Assembly: GCF_038066715.1 (NCBI RefSeq)
Contig: NZ_JBBUKT010000018.1
Span: 26,625 to 90,624 of the forward strand
DNA length: 64,000 bases
Source: Luteolibacter sp. Y139
Lineage (GTDB): Bacteria; Verrucomicrobiota; Verrucomicrobiia; Verrucomicrobiales; Akkermansiaceae
Direction: 5' to 3'
The notes under the pieces were generated by a model. It did no database searches. It had not been told where the DNA came from and was given only the letters and a program-made list of their open reading frames with translations. Shown here in pieces: positions 16,650-25,358 of the stretch (its first letter is position 1; each line of letters begins with the position of its first letter). The translations under genes and the position numbers were made by a program.

Positions 16650-17266
16650 TGGAGATCGTAGACGACGTACCCCGCGTTGTCGGATGCCTGGCTGTCCATC
16701 ATGCGAAGGCTAACCTTCGCGCAGTCCTTCTCGAACCGGTAGCGGAACACCTTCTTCGCCGTGCTGGCCGGAACAGCCGTCAGGAGCGTGCGCTTGCCTG
16801 CCTCGTCGATGGCGTAAATTCCGAGGCTTAGCGGCCCCTCCTTCATCTCGTCTGGATTCGTCCACTTCAAGGGATCCCCGGAAGTGTCTCCACTCATCGC
16901 CCACCGACCCTCGACATATTGGAGCGAGATCTTGTCGCCCTTCTTGAAGCTACCAATGATCAGTCCGTCAGCCGCTGTGGATTTAATCACCTGCTTACCG
17001 GTGAGTTTTCCGGCCGGTGCCTCCTGCGTCTCGCCGGTCAGTTCCTCAATGGCCGCCTTCACAGCCAGCGCGGAATCCAGGTCACCCTTCTTGGTCTCAG
17101 CTTCCAATACCCCCTGAAGCTGTCGAGCAGCCTTCACCTTCGCAGCGGCGACCTCGCGGTCGTAGACCTCCAACGCAGCTTTCGCCGAAGCCGGGAGGTC
17201 CGCGGCCGATACTAGATGCCCAGAGCTGAGCAAGAATGCTGCAAGGGGTAATAATCGCTTGGTCAT
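16646..17266 (-). CDS. Exported protein, second gene of an envelope operon
   Basis: 206 residues from the ATG at 17266, preferred because an AGGGA lies four bases upstream and it starts a clean signal peptide (MTKRLLPLAAFLLSSGHLVSA, cleavage near 21). A helical segment of the type ALEVYDREVAAAKVKAARQL follows (about 30-80), a pattern seen in many secreted proteins of Planctomycetes and Verrucomicrobia, and then a beta-rich C-terminal domain. An open frame nine codons longer overlaps the upstream stop. A periplasmic or envelope role is likely; the specific function is unknown. Confidence 0.75.
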   Translation of the reverse strand: MTKRLLPLAAFLLSSGHLVSAADLPASAKAALEVYDREVAAAKVKAARQLQGVLEAETKKGDLDSALAVKAAIEELTGETQEAPAGKLTGKQVIKSTAADGLIIGSFKKGDKISLQYVEGRWAMSGDTSGDPLKWTNPDEMKEGPLSLGIYAIDEAGKRTLLTAVPASTAKKVFRYRFEKDCAKVSLRMMDSQASDNAGYVVYDLQ

Positions 17267-17289
17267 AAAATCCCTGATGAAGAGTTCGG

Positions 17290-18138
17290 TCATTCTTCCA
17301 GCTCCTTGATCCGTGCTTCGAGCTGAGCCTTCTTGGCCTTCAAGTCCGATGCGCCGGACTCAACCTCCTGGATGATCTTTGATGCCTCCATGCACCTATT
17401 GTAAGCTGGAGACCCTTCGCGGACTGCGCGCGTCTTGTTTGCTGTCAGCTCGTTGATGACGTCCAGAGCGTCCTTCCACCTCTGTCGCTCGCTCTCGATC
17501 AGCGAAGTGACCTTCTCCAACTCGGTCGTGGCTGCCTCAACGTCTGTTGGGGGTCTAATCTGGGAGGGGCGGCCCGAGGCCGACGAAAATGGGTCGTTTG
17601 AGCCTGAGGCGAGGACTGACTTTTCCGGAACTGACTTATCCACCCCCTCAGCGTCAGCCGTGGAAATGCGGGGCTGCCGACCTGGCTCTAAACGCGCGTT
17701 CGGTCGCTCGTTCAATCGATCTGGCTCAGCTTTAGGACTCGGAAGCTGAATGCCTGGGGAAGACCGAAGGGAGTCCGGCTGTTTCGGTGGGTTAGGCTCG
17801 CCCGCCGCGGCGGCTGCGGGAGCGTCAGCGGAGCCAGCGCCTGGCGATTGGAGCGCCCGGGTCTCACGTTCCTTCTGCGCGCCTTCGATGCCTTCGACCG
17901 TGATCGCAACCAGGGCGATAATTCCGATCAGGGCCAGTCCGTCAGCCAGAGCCTTTTGCGTCCGAGCACTGGTAGCCGACGGAGTCACGACCGGAGATCC
18001 ACAGGCTGGACAGTTGCCTCCCACGCCCGCCGCGTCGGCAGATGCCTGAAGCTTTTCGCCGCAGGACGAACAGGAAAATCTTATGGGAGCAGGGCCAAAC
18101 ACCGCCGCGATTACAACACGGGGCGGAATTCCGGTCAA
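17290..18138 (-). CDS. Zinc-ribbon, membrane and coiled-coil protein, first gene of an envelope operon
   Basis: 282 residues. An N-terminal zinc ribbon (CSSCGEKL ... CPACGSP, about 22-47) is followed by one membrane segment (about 65-82, LALIGIIALVAITV), a long Pro/Ala/Ser-rich linker (about 95-200) and a C-terminal coiled coil (about 205-282). Cytoplasmic zinc ribbon plus membrane anchor plus extracytoplasmic coiled coil is a common layout in Verrucomicrobia/Planctomycetes proteins of unknown role. It overlaps the next frame by ATGA and is divergent from the XRE gene, which may regulate it. Confidence 0.75.
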   Translation of the reverse strand: MTGIPPRVVIAAVFGPAPIRFSCSSCGEKLQASADAAGVGGNCPACGSPVVTPSATSARTQKALADGLALIGIIALVAITVEGIEGAQKERETRALQSPGAGSADAPAAAAAGEPNPPKQPDSLRSSPGIQLPSPKAEPDRLNERPNARLEPGRQPRISTADAEGVDKSVPEKSVLASGSNDPFSSASGRPSQIRPPTDVEAATTELEKVTSLIESERQRWKDALDVINELTANKTRAVREGSPAYNRCMEASKIIQEVESGASDLKAKKAQLEARIKELEE

Positions 18139-18198
18139 TTTGCTTGTACTTTTTAGTACATCAAGGCACCTAACCCAGGAGTGCTAGCTGGATAGCCG

Positions 18199-18450
18199 GT
18201 GAGCACTGCTGACGGAGTAACGTTTGGGAAGATCTTGGGCTCTCTCTTTAAGGAGGAGCGGGAGAAGAAAGGTATTTCGAAAAATCGGCTCGCTGAGGAT
18301 GCTGGGGTTGCTCGAACGGTGGTCATCTATTTCGAGCGAGAGGAGAGAATGCCTACAATCCACAACTGCAAGTCACTAGCCGACGCGCTCGGGGTCCCCC
18401 TCAGTCGCCTGGTGAAGCGAGCCGAGAAGCTGATGGATGATGGACGTTAA
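18199..18450 (+). CDS. XRE-family transcriptional regulator
   Basis: 83 residues from a GTG. Nearly the whole protein is an XRE/Cro-type helix-turn-helix (about 11-70: LFKEEREKKGISKNRLAEDA, then ARTVVIYFEREERMPTI). Its size fits single-domain XRE repressors. It is divergent from the envelope operon with about 60 bp between starts, the usual layout for a repressor acting on its own and the neighbouring promoter. Confidence 0.9.
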   Translation: MSTADGVTFGKILGSLFKEEREKKGISKNRLAEDAGVARTVVIYFEREERMPTIHNCKSLADALGVPLSRLVKRAEKLMDDGR

Positions 18451-18540
18451 GCTATTCGGGCTCCTCAATTTCGACAAGCTGGCCTAGCAAGCCGGGCAAT
18501 TTTGGCGCTCGCCTTTCTGAGGACTCTAGACGGCTCAGGT

Positions 18541-18572
18541 GCCTACGAAGCGCAAGGGGCTTTTCGTGTGGC
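18541..18572 (+). repeat. Possible palindromic element, copy C
   Basis: CCTACGAA and TTTTCGTGTGG arms around GCGCAAGGGGC resemble the hairpin of copies A and B, and a GCCGGGC tail follows. It lies about 90 bp downstream of the XRE gene in the same direction. The upstream TACGGAGC block is not evident, so homology is less certain. Confidence 0.35.
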
Positions 18573-18749
18573 AGCCGGGCACCAGAGCATGCCATGAAGG
18601 CGCGGAACAACGGGCTCCCGCCCGTTCCCGTAGAAGTGCTCCTCGGGAACATCAAAGGGTCGACGCTACTGCGGAAGCGAGCCCGTCCCACCAGACCGCA
18701 GCCGAGGCCGGCTTGTGCCTCATGCTTCCTCCTGCTTTACTCGGGAAGC

Positions 18750-19025
18750 ATGTCAGACCCTCCTTTCCATCGGGTGGGGATTCCTCCGTGTCTCGGCCCA
18801 CCCGGTCAGTTCGACTCGGAACCTGAGATCCTGCGCCGACTTCTCGGCCAGTTCGACGCTCAGGAAATCCGAAGTCGGCTGGCGGATTGCAGAATCTACC
18901 GGCACGACGACCGAATTCCCGGTGATCAAGCACTGCCCCGGCTGATGAGGTGCATCCAGCAGTCCGACTTGGACTTCTTAGACCGGACCCTCAACGAGAT
19001 TGTGGCACAGGCTCTGGAAGTCTAA
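18750..19025 (+). CDS. Small hypothetical protein at the end of the accessory block
   Basis: 91 residues from an ATG preceded by GGGAAG. The C-terminal 70 residues look coding and helical (EILRRLLGQFDAQEIRSRL, LDRTLNEIVAQAL). The frame is open further upstream, but that part is basic and proline-rich and overlaps the repeat region. Function unknown. It is the last gene before sequence that looks like ordinary chromosome. Confidence 0.5.
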   Translation: MSDPPFHRVGIPPCLGPPGQFDSEPEILRRLLGQFDAQEIRSRLADCRIYRHDDRIPGDQALPRLMRCIQQSDLDFLDRTLNEIVAQALEV

Positions 19026-19175
19026 CGAACACCGGACATGAGGTTCAAGTCCAGCCCAGCCGAACGAGAACTAGACTTTACGCCTTGGCCTCGGTCACCG
19101 CCGGAAGGCTAGCGGGTGTCATCGCCACCCGGAAGTGGCCGGAGACTTTCGAGCGAAACTGAAAAAAGCCGGAGG

Positions 19176-19209
19176 CACCCCACTGTTGGGGAGTTTCTGA
19201 AGTGGGGTG
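19176..19209. repeat. Inverted repeat downstream of the pectate-lyase-like gene
   Basis: CACCCCACT and AGTGGGGTG form a perfect 9-base stem with a 16-base loop, in the gap between the accessory block and the pectate-lyase-like gene. No T run follows on either strand, so terminator function is doubtful. It lies at the apparent edge of the mobile block. Confidence 0.4.
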
Positions 19210-19265
19210 ACGCCCCGTGTTCATTGCCTTTGCCCACCGCCTCCACAACTACCGAAACGATGCGT

Positions 19266-21134
19266 TTACTTGAAGCCGCTGAAAAGCGGCCACGCGATCC
19301 AGCCTCCTTCGGTGTGCTTGTCCAAGGTCCGCGTCTGATCGCCGCGTCGCTCCCGCACCTTGTTAAGCGCAGTGTGCTGGTCGAAGGCGATCTCCCGTAG
19401 GCCAGCCACACTGAATGAGGCGTCCTCGATCACGAAGCTGGGGCGGGGGTCCATCTCCTCGGTGGTGCCGCCGTAATTGAACAGTCCAACGATCTCGGTC
19501 CTCCCCCCGGATTCCGTCCAGAAGCGGATCCCGCGACCCTCGTGCTTGACGCCGAGACACCAGAGGTCGCCGCCCTCGTTTCGAACGAGGCCTTTATCGC
19601 TGGCACCCTCGGGATCGAGCTGACGTGCCCAGCATTTCTGGCCTGACTTCTTGAGATGGAGAGGCGCCGGGCAATCGGTTACGAACATATCTCCCGCTCC
19701 GTCGCCGACAACGTTGACCCCGCAGCTTTCCACGACGAGGGCATTGGAGGCGGAGGCATTAATGATGGTGATCGCCGGGCCTCCGAAGGAATCGATGTTC
19801 TGGAACTTCACCCTAGGAGCCGAGCCATCGTCCACAACGAAGGCTCCGTTTTTCTCGCTCAGGATCCGGGCCCATCCCAGTCCCGTCACCAGGCGAACCG
19901 GCGCGGGCACCCGGATAGGCCTGGAAAGAGTGAACCAATTCGGGTCACCGCCACCGCAGCCGCGGAAATAGACCGTGGTCTTCCCTTCCGCCGCCGCGCG
20001 GTCCATCGCGCTTTGGACCGCGTCGCTGTCGTCGATCCCGTCGCCAGCCACCGCGCCGCAGTCGTCGGCACAAAGCCATTTCCCAGGCTCGTTTTCCCAC
20101 GGCACCACCGGCTCGCGTTTCACGGGAAGCCCCAGTGACCGGAGCGGCGTCCCTTCGAACAGCCTGCGTCCTGGAGCTGAAGTATACTCTCCGATCTCTC
20201 CGCCCTCGACCGACCCCCCCGCCGAATCACTGGCCAGCACCTGACGATAGCCGTGGCTGGTCACGTCACGCGCATAGAGGACGCCACGATTGAGGATGGC
20301 AGGGCCCCCGGCACTGGTTGCCTGGAAACTTGCCCCTTGAAGTGCGACAACCCCGCTCCAGTGCGCCCAATTGTTGGGCATCTGGATATCGATGCCCAGA
20401 GGCGTGTTCTCCACCTTGAGGTCCTCGATCGCGGCAACGTTCGCGGACACGACCACGCCGGTCTTGCGAGCATTGCGGATGGTGACGCGCGACAAGGTCT
20501 GGCCCCAGATCCACTGGCTCAGCACGCCGGTCTCGAAGCCATCGATCTCCACGTCCTGCACGAGGTTCGGGCCGCTTTGATCGAGAAAGCCGGCATTGAT
20601 GCCGATCTTCCCCCGGCCCCTGATGCGGACGTCCTTCAGGCAGCCGCTGTTGGTCGCGTAGTATCGGATCCCGTCGGTGTCCGGGTTGTTGCCGGCGTCG
20701 ATTGTGAAATGGCGCAGGTTGCGCATGAACCAATCGGCCGAGGTGGGGCCCTTCTCGCTCGGATGAGTACGGAGAACGGCAGTCACGTCCTTCACGCCAT
20801 CGTCGAGCTTCAACACGACGCCATCGCGCGACTGCCCGTAGAGCCAAGGCCCGAGCGCGCTCTTCACCACGAGCGACCGCGTTACCCGGTAGACACCGTC
20901 GGGGACGAACAACGCGTTGCTCTTGCCCCTATGGGCGGGGTCCATCCCGCAACTTGCGTCGATGGCGCGCTGAAGCGCGTCGGTGTCGTCCGCCTTCCCG
21001 TCGCCCGTCGCGCCGAAGTGGCGCTTGGCGTCGAGCACGGCGGGATCGTCCGGGAAGCGCATGCCTGTCGGCGGCTCGGCGGCGGAGAATCCTACTGAAG
21101 CAACCAGCGCAATGACCGGAGAAAATGAGTTCAT
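19266..21134 (-). CDS. Secreted pectate-lyase-superfamily (right-handed beta-helix) protein
   Basis: 622 residues with a signal peptide (SPVIALVASVGFSAAEP, cleavage near 19). Two copies of the pectate lyase superfamily (GH28-related) entry motif are visible: FGATGDGKADDTDALQRAID (about 39-58) and CGAVAGDGIDDSDAVQSAMD (about 358-377), each starting a beta-helix region with many short strands and glycines. A role in polysaccharide binding or cleavage outside the cytoplasm is expected; the substrate cannot be deduced. The tandem motif suggests two beta-helix modules, as in phage-like glucanase/pectinase-fold proteins. It is the first clearly chromosomal gene after the accessory block. Confidence 0.88.
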   Translation of the reverse strand: MNSFSPVIALVASVGFSAAEPPTGMRFPDDPAVLDAKRHFGATGDGKADDTDALQRAIDASCGMDPAHRGKSNALFVPDGVYRVTRSLVVKSALGPWLYGQSRDGVVLKLDDGVKDVTAVLRTHPSEKGPTSADWFMRNLRHFTIDAGNNPDTDGIRYYATNSGCLKDVRIRGRGKIGINAGFLDQSGPNLVQDVEIDGFETGVLSQWIWGQTLSRVTIRNARKTGVVVSANVAAIEDLKVENTPLGIDIQMPNNWAHWSGVVALQGASFQATSAGGPAILNRGVLYARDVTSHGYRQVLASDSAGGSVEGGEIGEYTSAPGRRLFEGTPLRSLGLPVKREPVVPWENEPGKWLCADDCGAVAGDGIDDSDAVQSAMDRAAAEGKTTVYFRGCGGGDPNWFTLSRPIRVPAPVRLVTGLGWARILSEKNGAFVVDDGSAPRVKFQNIDSFGGPAITIINASASNALVVESCGVNVVGDGAGDMFVTDCPAPLHLKKSGQKCWARQLDPEGASDKGLVRNEGGDLWCLGVKHEGRGIRFWTESGGRTEIVGLFNYGGTTEEMDPRPSFVIEDASFSVAGLREIAFDQHTALNKVRERRGDQTRTLDKHTEGGWIAWPLFSGFK

Positions 21135-21451
21135 GGCCGAAAGCGGATACGCTGAAAACCCCGCTTACATTTCTTTTTCTGATTCGATGCCACCGTCAAC
21201 TCCGCTTTCAGCGGCCCTAAATGTCGCGGTCTATCCCTCGTAGCCTGCTTCCTGTGATATACGCCCATGCACCTCAGCCAATTCTTCTATTGGTGCTGGG
21301 ACCTCTGCACCTTGCACCTGCCCCGCGCATTTTGAAGAGGCTACGCCATCCAGTGAATAGCTTTTACCACGCCGGGACGAGGTGACGTCTACGGCATGTT
21401 CGCTGCGAATGCCGCTGACTCCTCCGGATCAACCTCCGGCGGTCCTCGATC
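21135..21451. other. Intergenic region between divergent genes
   Basis: No gene is supported. It must carry the promoters of the pectate-lyase-like gene and of katE. An imperfect inverted repeat, CAGCCAAT / ATTGGTGCTG around 21275-21298, is a possible operator. No convincing -35/-10 pair was found. Confidence 0.4.
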
Positions 21452-23554
21452 ATGGCCTCCAAAAAAGCACCGCGCTCACTGTCTGCCACCGCCCCAACGC
21501 CCAAGCTTCCCGCCGAGACCCATCAGGTCGCGTCGGAAGGAGATCCCAACCTGACCACAAATCATGGCCTACCCATCTCGGACAATCAGAACTCCCTGAA
21601 GGCAGGCGTCCGTGGTCCAGTTTTGATGGAGGATTTCATTCTTCGCGAAAAGATCACCCATTTTGACCACGAGCGTATCCCTGAGCGGATTGTCCACGCC
21701 CGCGGCTCCGGTGCGCACGGATATTTCCAGCCTTACGAATCTGCGGCCGACATCACCGAGGCAGCATTTCTTCAGGACCCAAAGAAAAAAACCGAGGTTT
21801 TCGCGCGCTTCTCGACGGTGGCCGGGGGTGCTGGCTCCGTGGACCTGCCCCGTGATGTCCGCGGCTTCGCGGTGAAGTTCTACACCTCACAGGGAAACTT
21901 CGACCTGGTCGGCAACAACATCCCGGTCTTTTTCATCCAGGATGCGATGAAGTTTCCGGACGTCGTCCACGCCGTGAAGATGGAACCTGACCGGGGCTTC
22001 CCACAGGCGGCTTCCGCTCATGCCACGTTCTGGGACTTCATCTCGCTCACTCCGGAGAGCATGCACATGATCATGTGGGCGATGTCCGATCGCGCGATCC
22101 CGCGCTCGCTTCGCATGATTGAGGGCTTCGGCGTCCACACCTTTCGATTCATCAATGCCGAGGGCGTCAGCCGCTTCGTGAAGTTCCACTGGCGGCCTAC
22201 CATCGGGAGCGCGGCCGTCGTCTGGGATGAGGCAATGAAGATCAGCGGTGCCGATCCTGACTTCCATCGCCGCGACCTCTGGCAAGCAATCGAGCGGGGC
22301 GACTTCCCGGAGTGGGAACTCGGGGTGCAAGTCATCGAGGAGAGCCAGGTGGAGCAGCTCGACTTCGACCTGCTGGATCCCACCAAGTTGATCCCCGAGG
22401 AGATCATCCCGATTCGCCCGCTCGGCAAGATGGTGCTCAATCGGAATCCGGACAATCACTTCGCCGAAACCGAGCAGGTCGCCTTCTGTCCCAGTCACAT
22501 TGTGCCAGGCATCGGCTTCTCGGATGATCCTCTCCTCCAAGGCCGGCTCTTCTCCTATCTCGACACCCAGTTGATGCGTCTCGGCGGGCCGAACTTCCAC
22601 CAGATCCCGATCAATGCGCCGCGTTGTCCGTTTGCCAACAACCAGCGCGATGGTCTGCGGCAGATGCACGTCCACAAGGGTCGCGTGGCCTATGAGCCCA
22701 GCCAGATCTCGCCACCGGGCGCACCGCGCGAGTGTCCCGTGCACGGCTTCCGCACCAATCCGGAAGTCGAGACCGGCGAGAAGATCCGCAAGCGCTCCGA
22801 AACCTTCGCCGACCACTATTCGCAGGCACGTCTCTTCTACCGCTCGATGAGGCCACCGGAACAGAATCATATCGCCAGTGCGCTCGCATTCGAACTCTCG
22901 AAGGTCGAGATTATCGAGATCCGCAACCGCATGCTCGGCCACCTTGGCCACATCGACGCTGGCCTTCAGGAGACCGTGGCTGACGCATTGGGTATTCCCC
23001 TCGAAGATGCCGTGAGGATCAAGCCCGCAGTCCCCCCCCGCGATCTCGATCCCTCCCCCTCATTGAGTCTCATTTCAAAGGATCCTCACACGCTGAAAGG
23101 ACGCAAGGCCGGCATCCTCATCACCGACGGTGCCGACCCCGATCAATTCGCCGCCATACTGGCAGCCCTAAAAAAGGCGAAGGCAACTGTGGATGTCATC
23201 GCGCCGCGAATTGGGGGGGCGACCACATCGGATGGTGCGCTTGTTCCAGCTGATCATTCGCTTACCGGCGGACCCTCTTACTTCTTCGACACCGTCGTGA
23301 TCCTCGCCGCCGCCGATGCGGTCCCGGACCTCGTCCGCGAGGCCGCCGCCGTGAACTGGGTACGCGATGCATTCGGCCACCTGAAAGTCATTGCCTACTC
23401 ACCCGCTGCCTCACCGCTCATTAAGGCGGCTGGTGTCGATCCTGACGGCGGCACAATCCTTCTCGATGCACCAAAATCGGTCAAAACCTACATTGCAGCC
23501 GCCCGCGCGGGTCGCCGCTGGGACCGCGAGCCCACGCTCCGGAGCGTTGGTTGA
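21452..23554 (+). CDS. katE: Large-subunit catalase (HPII type)
   Basis: A 700-residue haem catalase converting hydrogen peroxide to water and oxygen. The catalytic His is in RIVHARG (H82), the distal Asn in LVGNNIPVFF, and the proximal Tyr in RLFSYLDTQ. The C-terminal flavodoxin-like domain (about 555-690, GRKAGILITDGADPDQFAAI) and the long N-terminal arm mark the large clade 2 enzymes (about 750 residues in E. coli KatE). Conserved NNQRDG and FADHYSQARLFYRS segments are present. It is followed by two small genes. Oxidative stress defence agrees with the YciE, LigD and Xth genes further on. Confidence 0.98.
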   Translation: MASKKAPRSLSATAPTPKLPAETHQVASEGDPNLTTNHGLPISDNQNSLKAGVRGPVLMEDFILREKITHFDHERIPERIVHARGSGAHGYFQPYESAADITEAAFLQDPKKKTEVFARFSTVAGGAGSVDLPRDVRGFAVKFYTSQGNFDLVGNNIPVFFIQDAMKFPDVVHAVKMEPDRGFPQAASAHATFWDFISLTPESMHMIMWAMSDRAIPRSLRMIEGFGVHTFRFINAEGVSRFVKFHWRPTIGSAAVVWDEAMKISGADPDFHRRDLWQAIERGDFPEWELGVQVIEESQVEQLDFDLLDPTKLIPEEIIPIRPLGKMVLNRNPDNHFAETEQVAFCPSHIVPGIGFSDDPLLQGRLFSYLDTQLMRLGGPNFHQIPINAPRCPFANNQRDGLRQMHVHKGRVAYEPSQISPPGAPRECPVHGFRTNPEVETGEKIRKRSETFADHYSQARLFYRSMRPPEQNHIASALAFELSKVEIIEIRNRMLGHLGHIDAGLQETVADALGIPLEDAVRIKPAVPPRDLDPSPSLSLISKDPHTLKGRKAGILITDGADPDQFAAILAALKKAKATVDVIAPRIGGATTSDGALVPADHSLTGGPSYFFDTVVILAAADAVPDLVREAAAVNWVRDAFGHLKVIAYSPAASPLIKAAGVDPDGGTILLDAPKSVKTYIAAARAGRRWDREPTLRSVG

Positions 23555-23576
23555 CCCCTAACTCGAAACGATTCCC

Positions 23577-23876
23577 ATGAACACGTCCGCACTCTCCGAA
23601 CAGCAGAATCTTGAGCGCCCCGCCGCTCCACCTGCGAATGACGACCTCACAATTGCCGAGCATTTGCGCGCGTCTAAGGTCTCTCGACCCCTGGAAGGCG
23701 AAGACCTCTATCTCGACGAAGCGGGCGAAGTCATTCGCGTGCCCGAACATCTCGCCCGCAAGTTCGTTGAAGAGTATGGCGCCTTGCATCCGGGCGATTA
23801 CCGCTCCCGCTACCATCGCGACTGGCGCCACGATTTTTGTTCGCTCAAGGGGCAACTCTCGCCCGAATTGGAATGA
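23577..23876 (+). CDS. Small hypothetical protein downstream of katE
   Basis: A 99-residue acidic soluble protein (ASKVSRPLEGEDLYLDEAGEV, RKFVEEYGALHPGDYRSRYH). No motif recognised. It lies 22 bp after katE, and its stop overlaps the start of the next gene (ATGA), so the three are probably one operon. Confidence 0.65.
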   Translation: MNTSALSEQQNLERPAAPPANDDLTIAEHLRASKVSRPLEGEDLYLDEAGEVIRVPEHLARKFVEEYGALHPGDYRSRYHRDWRHDFCSLKGQLSPELE

Positions 23877-24403
23877 GTTCTTCTCCAGCTACAGGCGCCA
23901 ATGGATTTTCGCTTTGGCAAAATGCGGCGCCCATGGCTCCGCAGGCGCATGAAGGACAGCATTCGCCGGGCCCAACAATGCCCTATTTTGCCCATTGTTC
24001 GCGTGTCGCCATGCTGGTGGTTTTCGCGTTTAGCGGCCCCGCTGTGGAGATCATTGCCGCAACCTACCGTCACGAGGTTTACGAGAAGACAACGCTCACC
24101 CGTGAGGCAGTTGCAATGGCGATGGGCTCGATGGTTGCAACGTTGGCAGAACGGTTGAGCATAACCATCCCCGACGAGAAGGCTACGTATTGGGAGCGTC
24201 TCGCCCAAGCCCCGTGGAAAGCGCGCGTGATCAAGATTGCTCATGCCCTCGACCACCTCAATGGGCCACTGGATTATCAGAAAGCCCGACTCCGATCCGC
24301 ACGAAGGGCTGTTTTGCTAGCGACCGGTCATGAACCGGCCATTGAGCGCGCCTCGCAAGTTCTTCGCCAGTCGATCGATTGCTTTGAGCAATCCCCATCA
24401 TAA
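23873..24403 (+). CDS. HD-domain-like protein, possibly degenerate
   Basis: 176 residues from the ATG overlapping the previous stop. The body resembles HD-type phosphohydrolases of the RelA/SpoT group: a first helix with YFAHCSRVAML, then IIAATYRHEVYEKTTLT where the HD pair is usually LLHDVVEDT (here HE), then KARVIKIAHALDHL as the last helix. The HD pair reads HE, so activity may be altered. Alternatively it is only an HD-like fold. Cotranscription with katE is likely. Confidence 0.5.
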   Translation: MSSSPATGANGFSLWQNAAPMAPQAHEGQHSPGPTMPYFAHCSRVAMLVVFAFSGPAVEIIAATYRHEVYEKTTLTREAVAMAMGSMVATLAERLSITIPDEKATYWERLAQAPWKARVIKIAHALDHLNGPLDYQKARLRSARRAVLLATGHEPAIERASQVLRQSIDCFEQSPS

Positions 24404-24541
24404 GCACGAGGGGCGTTTGAAGTATCAACGTTTAAGAATACGCGACGTCCTCCTGGGCTGAAGCGGCCACTTTCATCGGCATGGCTCCTGCGAATTGAAC
24501 GCCCCGCCAATCCCTCATTCCCCTGACGCGAAGAAATATCC

Positions 24542-25330
24542 ATGAAACCAAGAATCATCTTTATTCACGGTATGTTCCAGAATTCAAAAAGCTGGGACCA
24601 ATACCCTTGGGCAGCCCATTTCGAGCAGCTTGGCTTTGATGTAGAGGCACCGTCATGGCCGCTTCACGAGGGAGATCCCTCCGAGTTGCGGGCAAACATT
24701 CCCGCGGGACTTGGCTCGCTCACCCTCTCCCAGGTCTACCACCATATCCGCGGCATCATACTCCAGTCGCCGGAGAAACCGGTAGTGGTGGGACATTCAC
24801 TGGGTGGATTGATCGCGCAGAAGCTTCTGGCGGAGGGACTCCTCCGCGCTGCCGTGGGAATCGCGTCCGTGGCGCCGAATAAGATGCTCGCGCTTGACTG
24901 GGGCTTCCTGCGCAACAGCGCCTCGATCACCAATCCTTTTGCCGGCAGCGATCCCTATGAGATGACCCCGGAACTCTTTCACCAAAACTTCGCCAACACC
25001 CTCAGCCGCGGTGAGAGCGATGCAGCTTGGAGTGACACTGCAGTTCACGAGAGCCGGCAGGTCCTCAGGGACATTCTCGGCGAGGATGGCGAGATCGACA
25101 TGACCCGCCCCCATGCCCCGCTGCTGCTCATCGGAGCAGAGAAGGACGAGATCATCCCCGCATCATTGGTCCGGCGGAATGCACATGCCTACGAGGATGA
25201 GCGATCCCATCACGAATACCGGGAGTTCACCGGCCGTGGGCACTTCATCTGCGGCGAGCCCGGCTGGGAAGAAATCGCTACCTCCATCTCCAACTGGCTG
25301 CAAGGGCATCTCACCGCAGTTCGCTCTTAA
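24542..25330 (+). CDS. Alpha/beta hydrolase
   Basis: 262 residues. It has an N-terminal strand and oxyanion region IIFIHGMFQNSKSW, the nucleophile elbow GHSLGG (Ser about 82), an Asp in LLLIGAEKDEIIP (about 200) and a late His in GRGHFICGEPGW (about 236). The fold and catalytic triad are complete; the substrate is unknown (esterase or lipase-like). It lies 28 bp before the FdhA-like gene in the same direction. Confidence 0.88.
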   Translation: MKPRIIFIHGMFQNSKSWDQYPWAAHFEQLGFDVEAPSWPLHEGDPSELRANIPAGLGSLTLSQVYHHIRGIILQSPEKPVVVGHSLGGLIAQKLLAEGLLRAAVGIASVAPNKMLALDWGFLRNSASITNPFAGSDPYEMTPELFHQNFANTLSRGESDAAWSDTAVHESRQVLRDILGEDGEIDMTRPHAPLLLIGAEKDEIIPASLVRRNAHAYEDERSHHEYREFTGRGHFICGEPGWEEIATSISNWLQGHLTAVRS

Positions 25331-25358
25331 AAATCTAATCTGAACCACCTGACGAATC

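Noticed and set aside
3720..18572. Integron attC sites as an explanation for the palindromes
   Set aside because: The core R' and R'' motifs (RYYYAAC / GTTRRRY) are absent, and no integron integrase is seen.
18452..18691. 79-residue minus-strand frame after the XRE gene
   Set aside because: It overlaps repeat copy C and lacks any motif; the C-terminal part alone is not enough.
21887..22951. 354-residue frame antisense to katE
   Set aside because: It lies fully inside a strongly conserved catalase and is a typical high-GC shadow frame.
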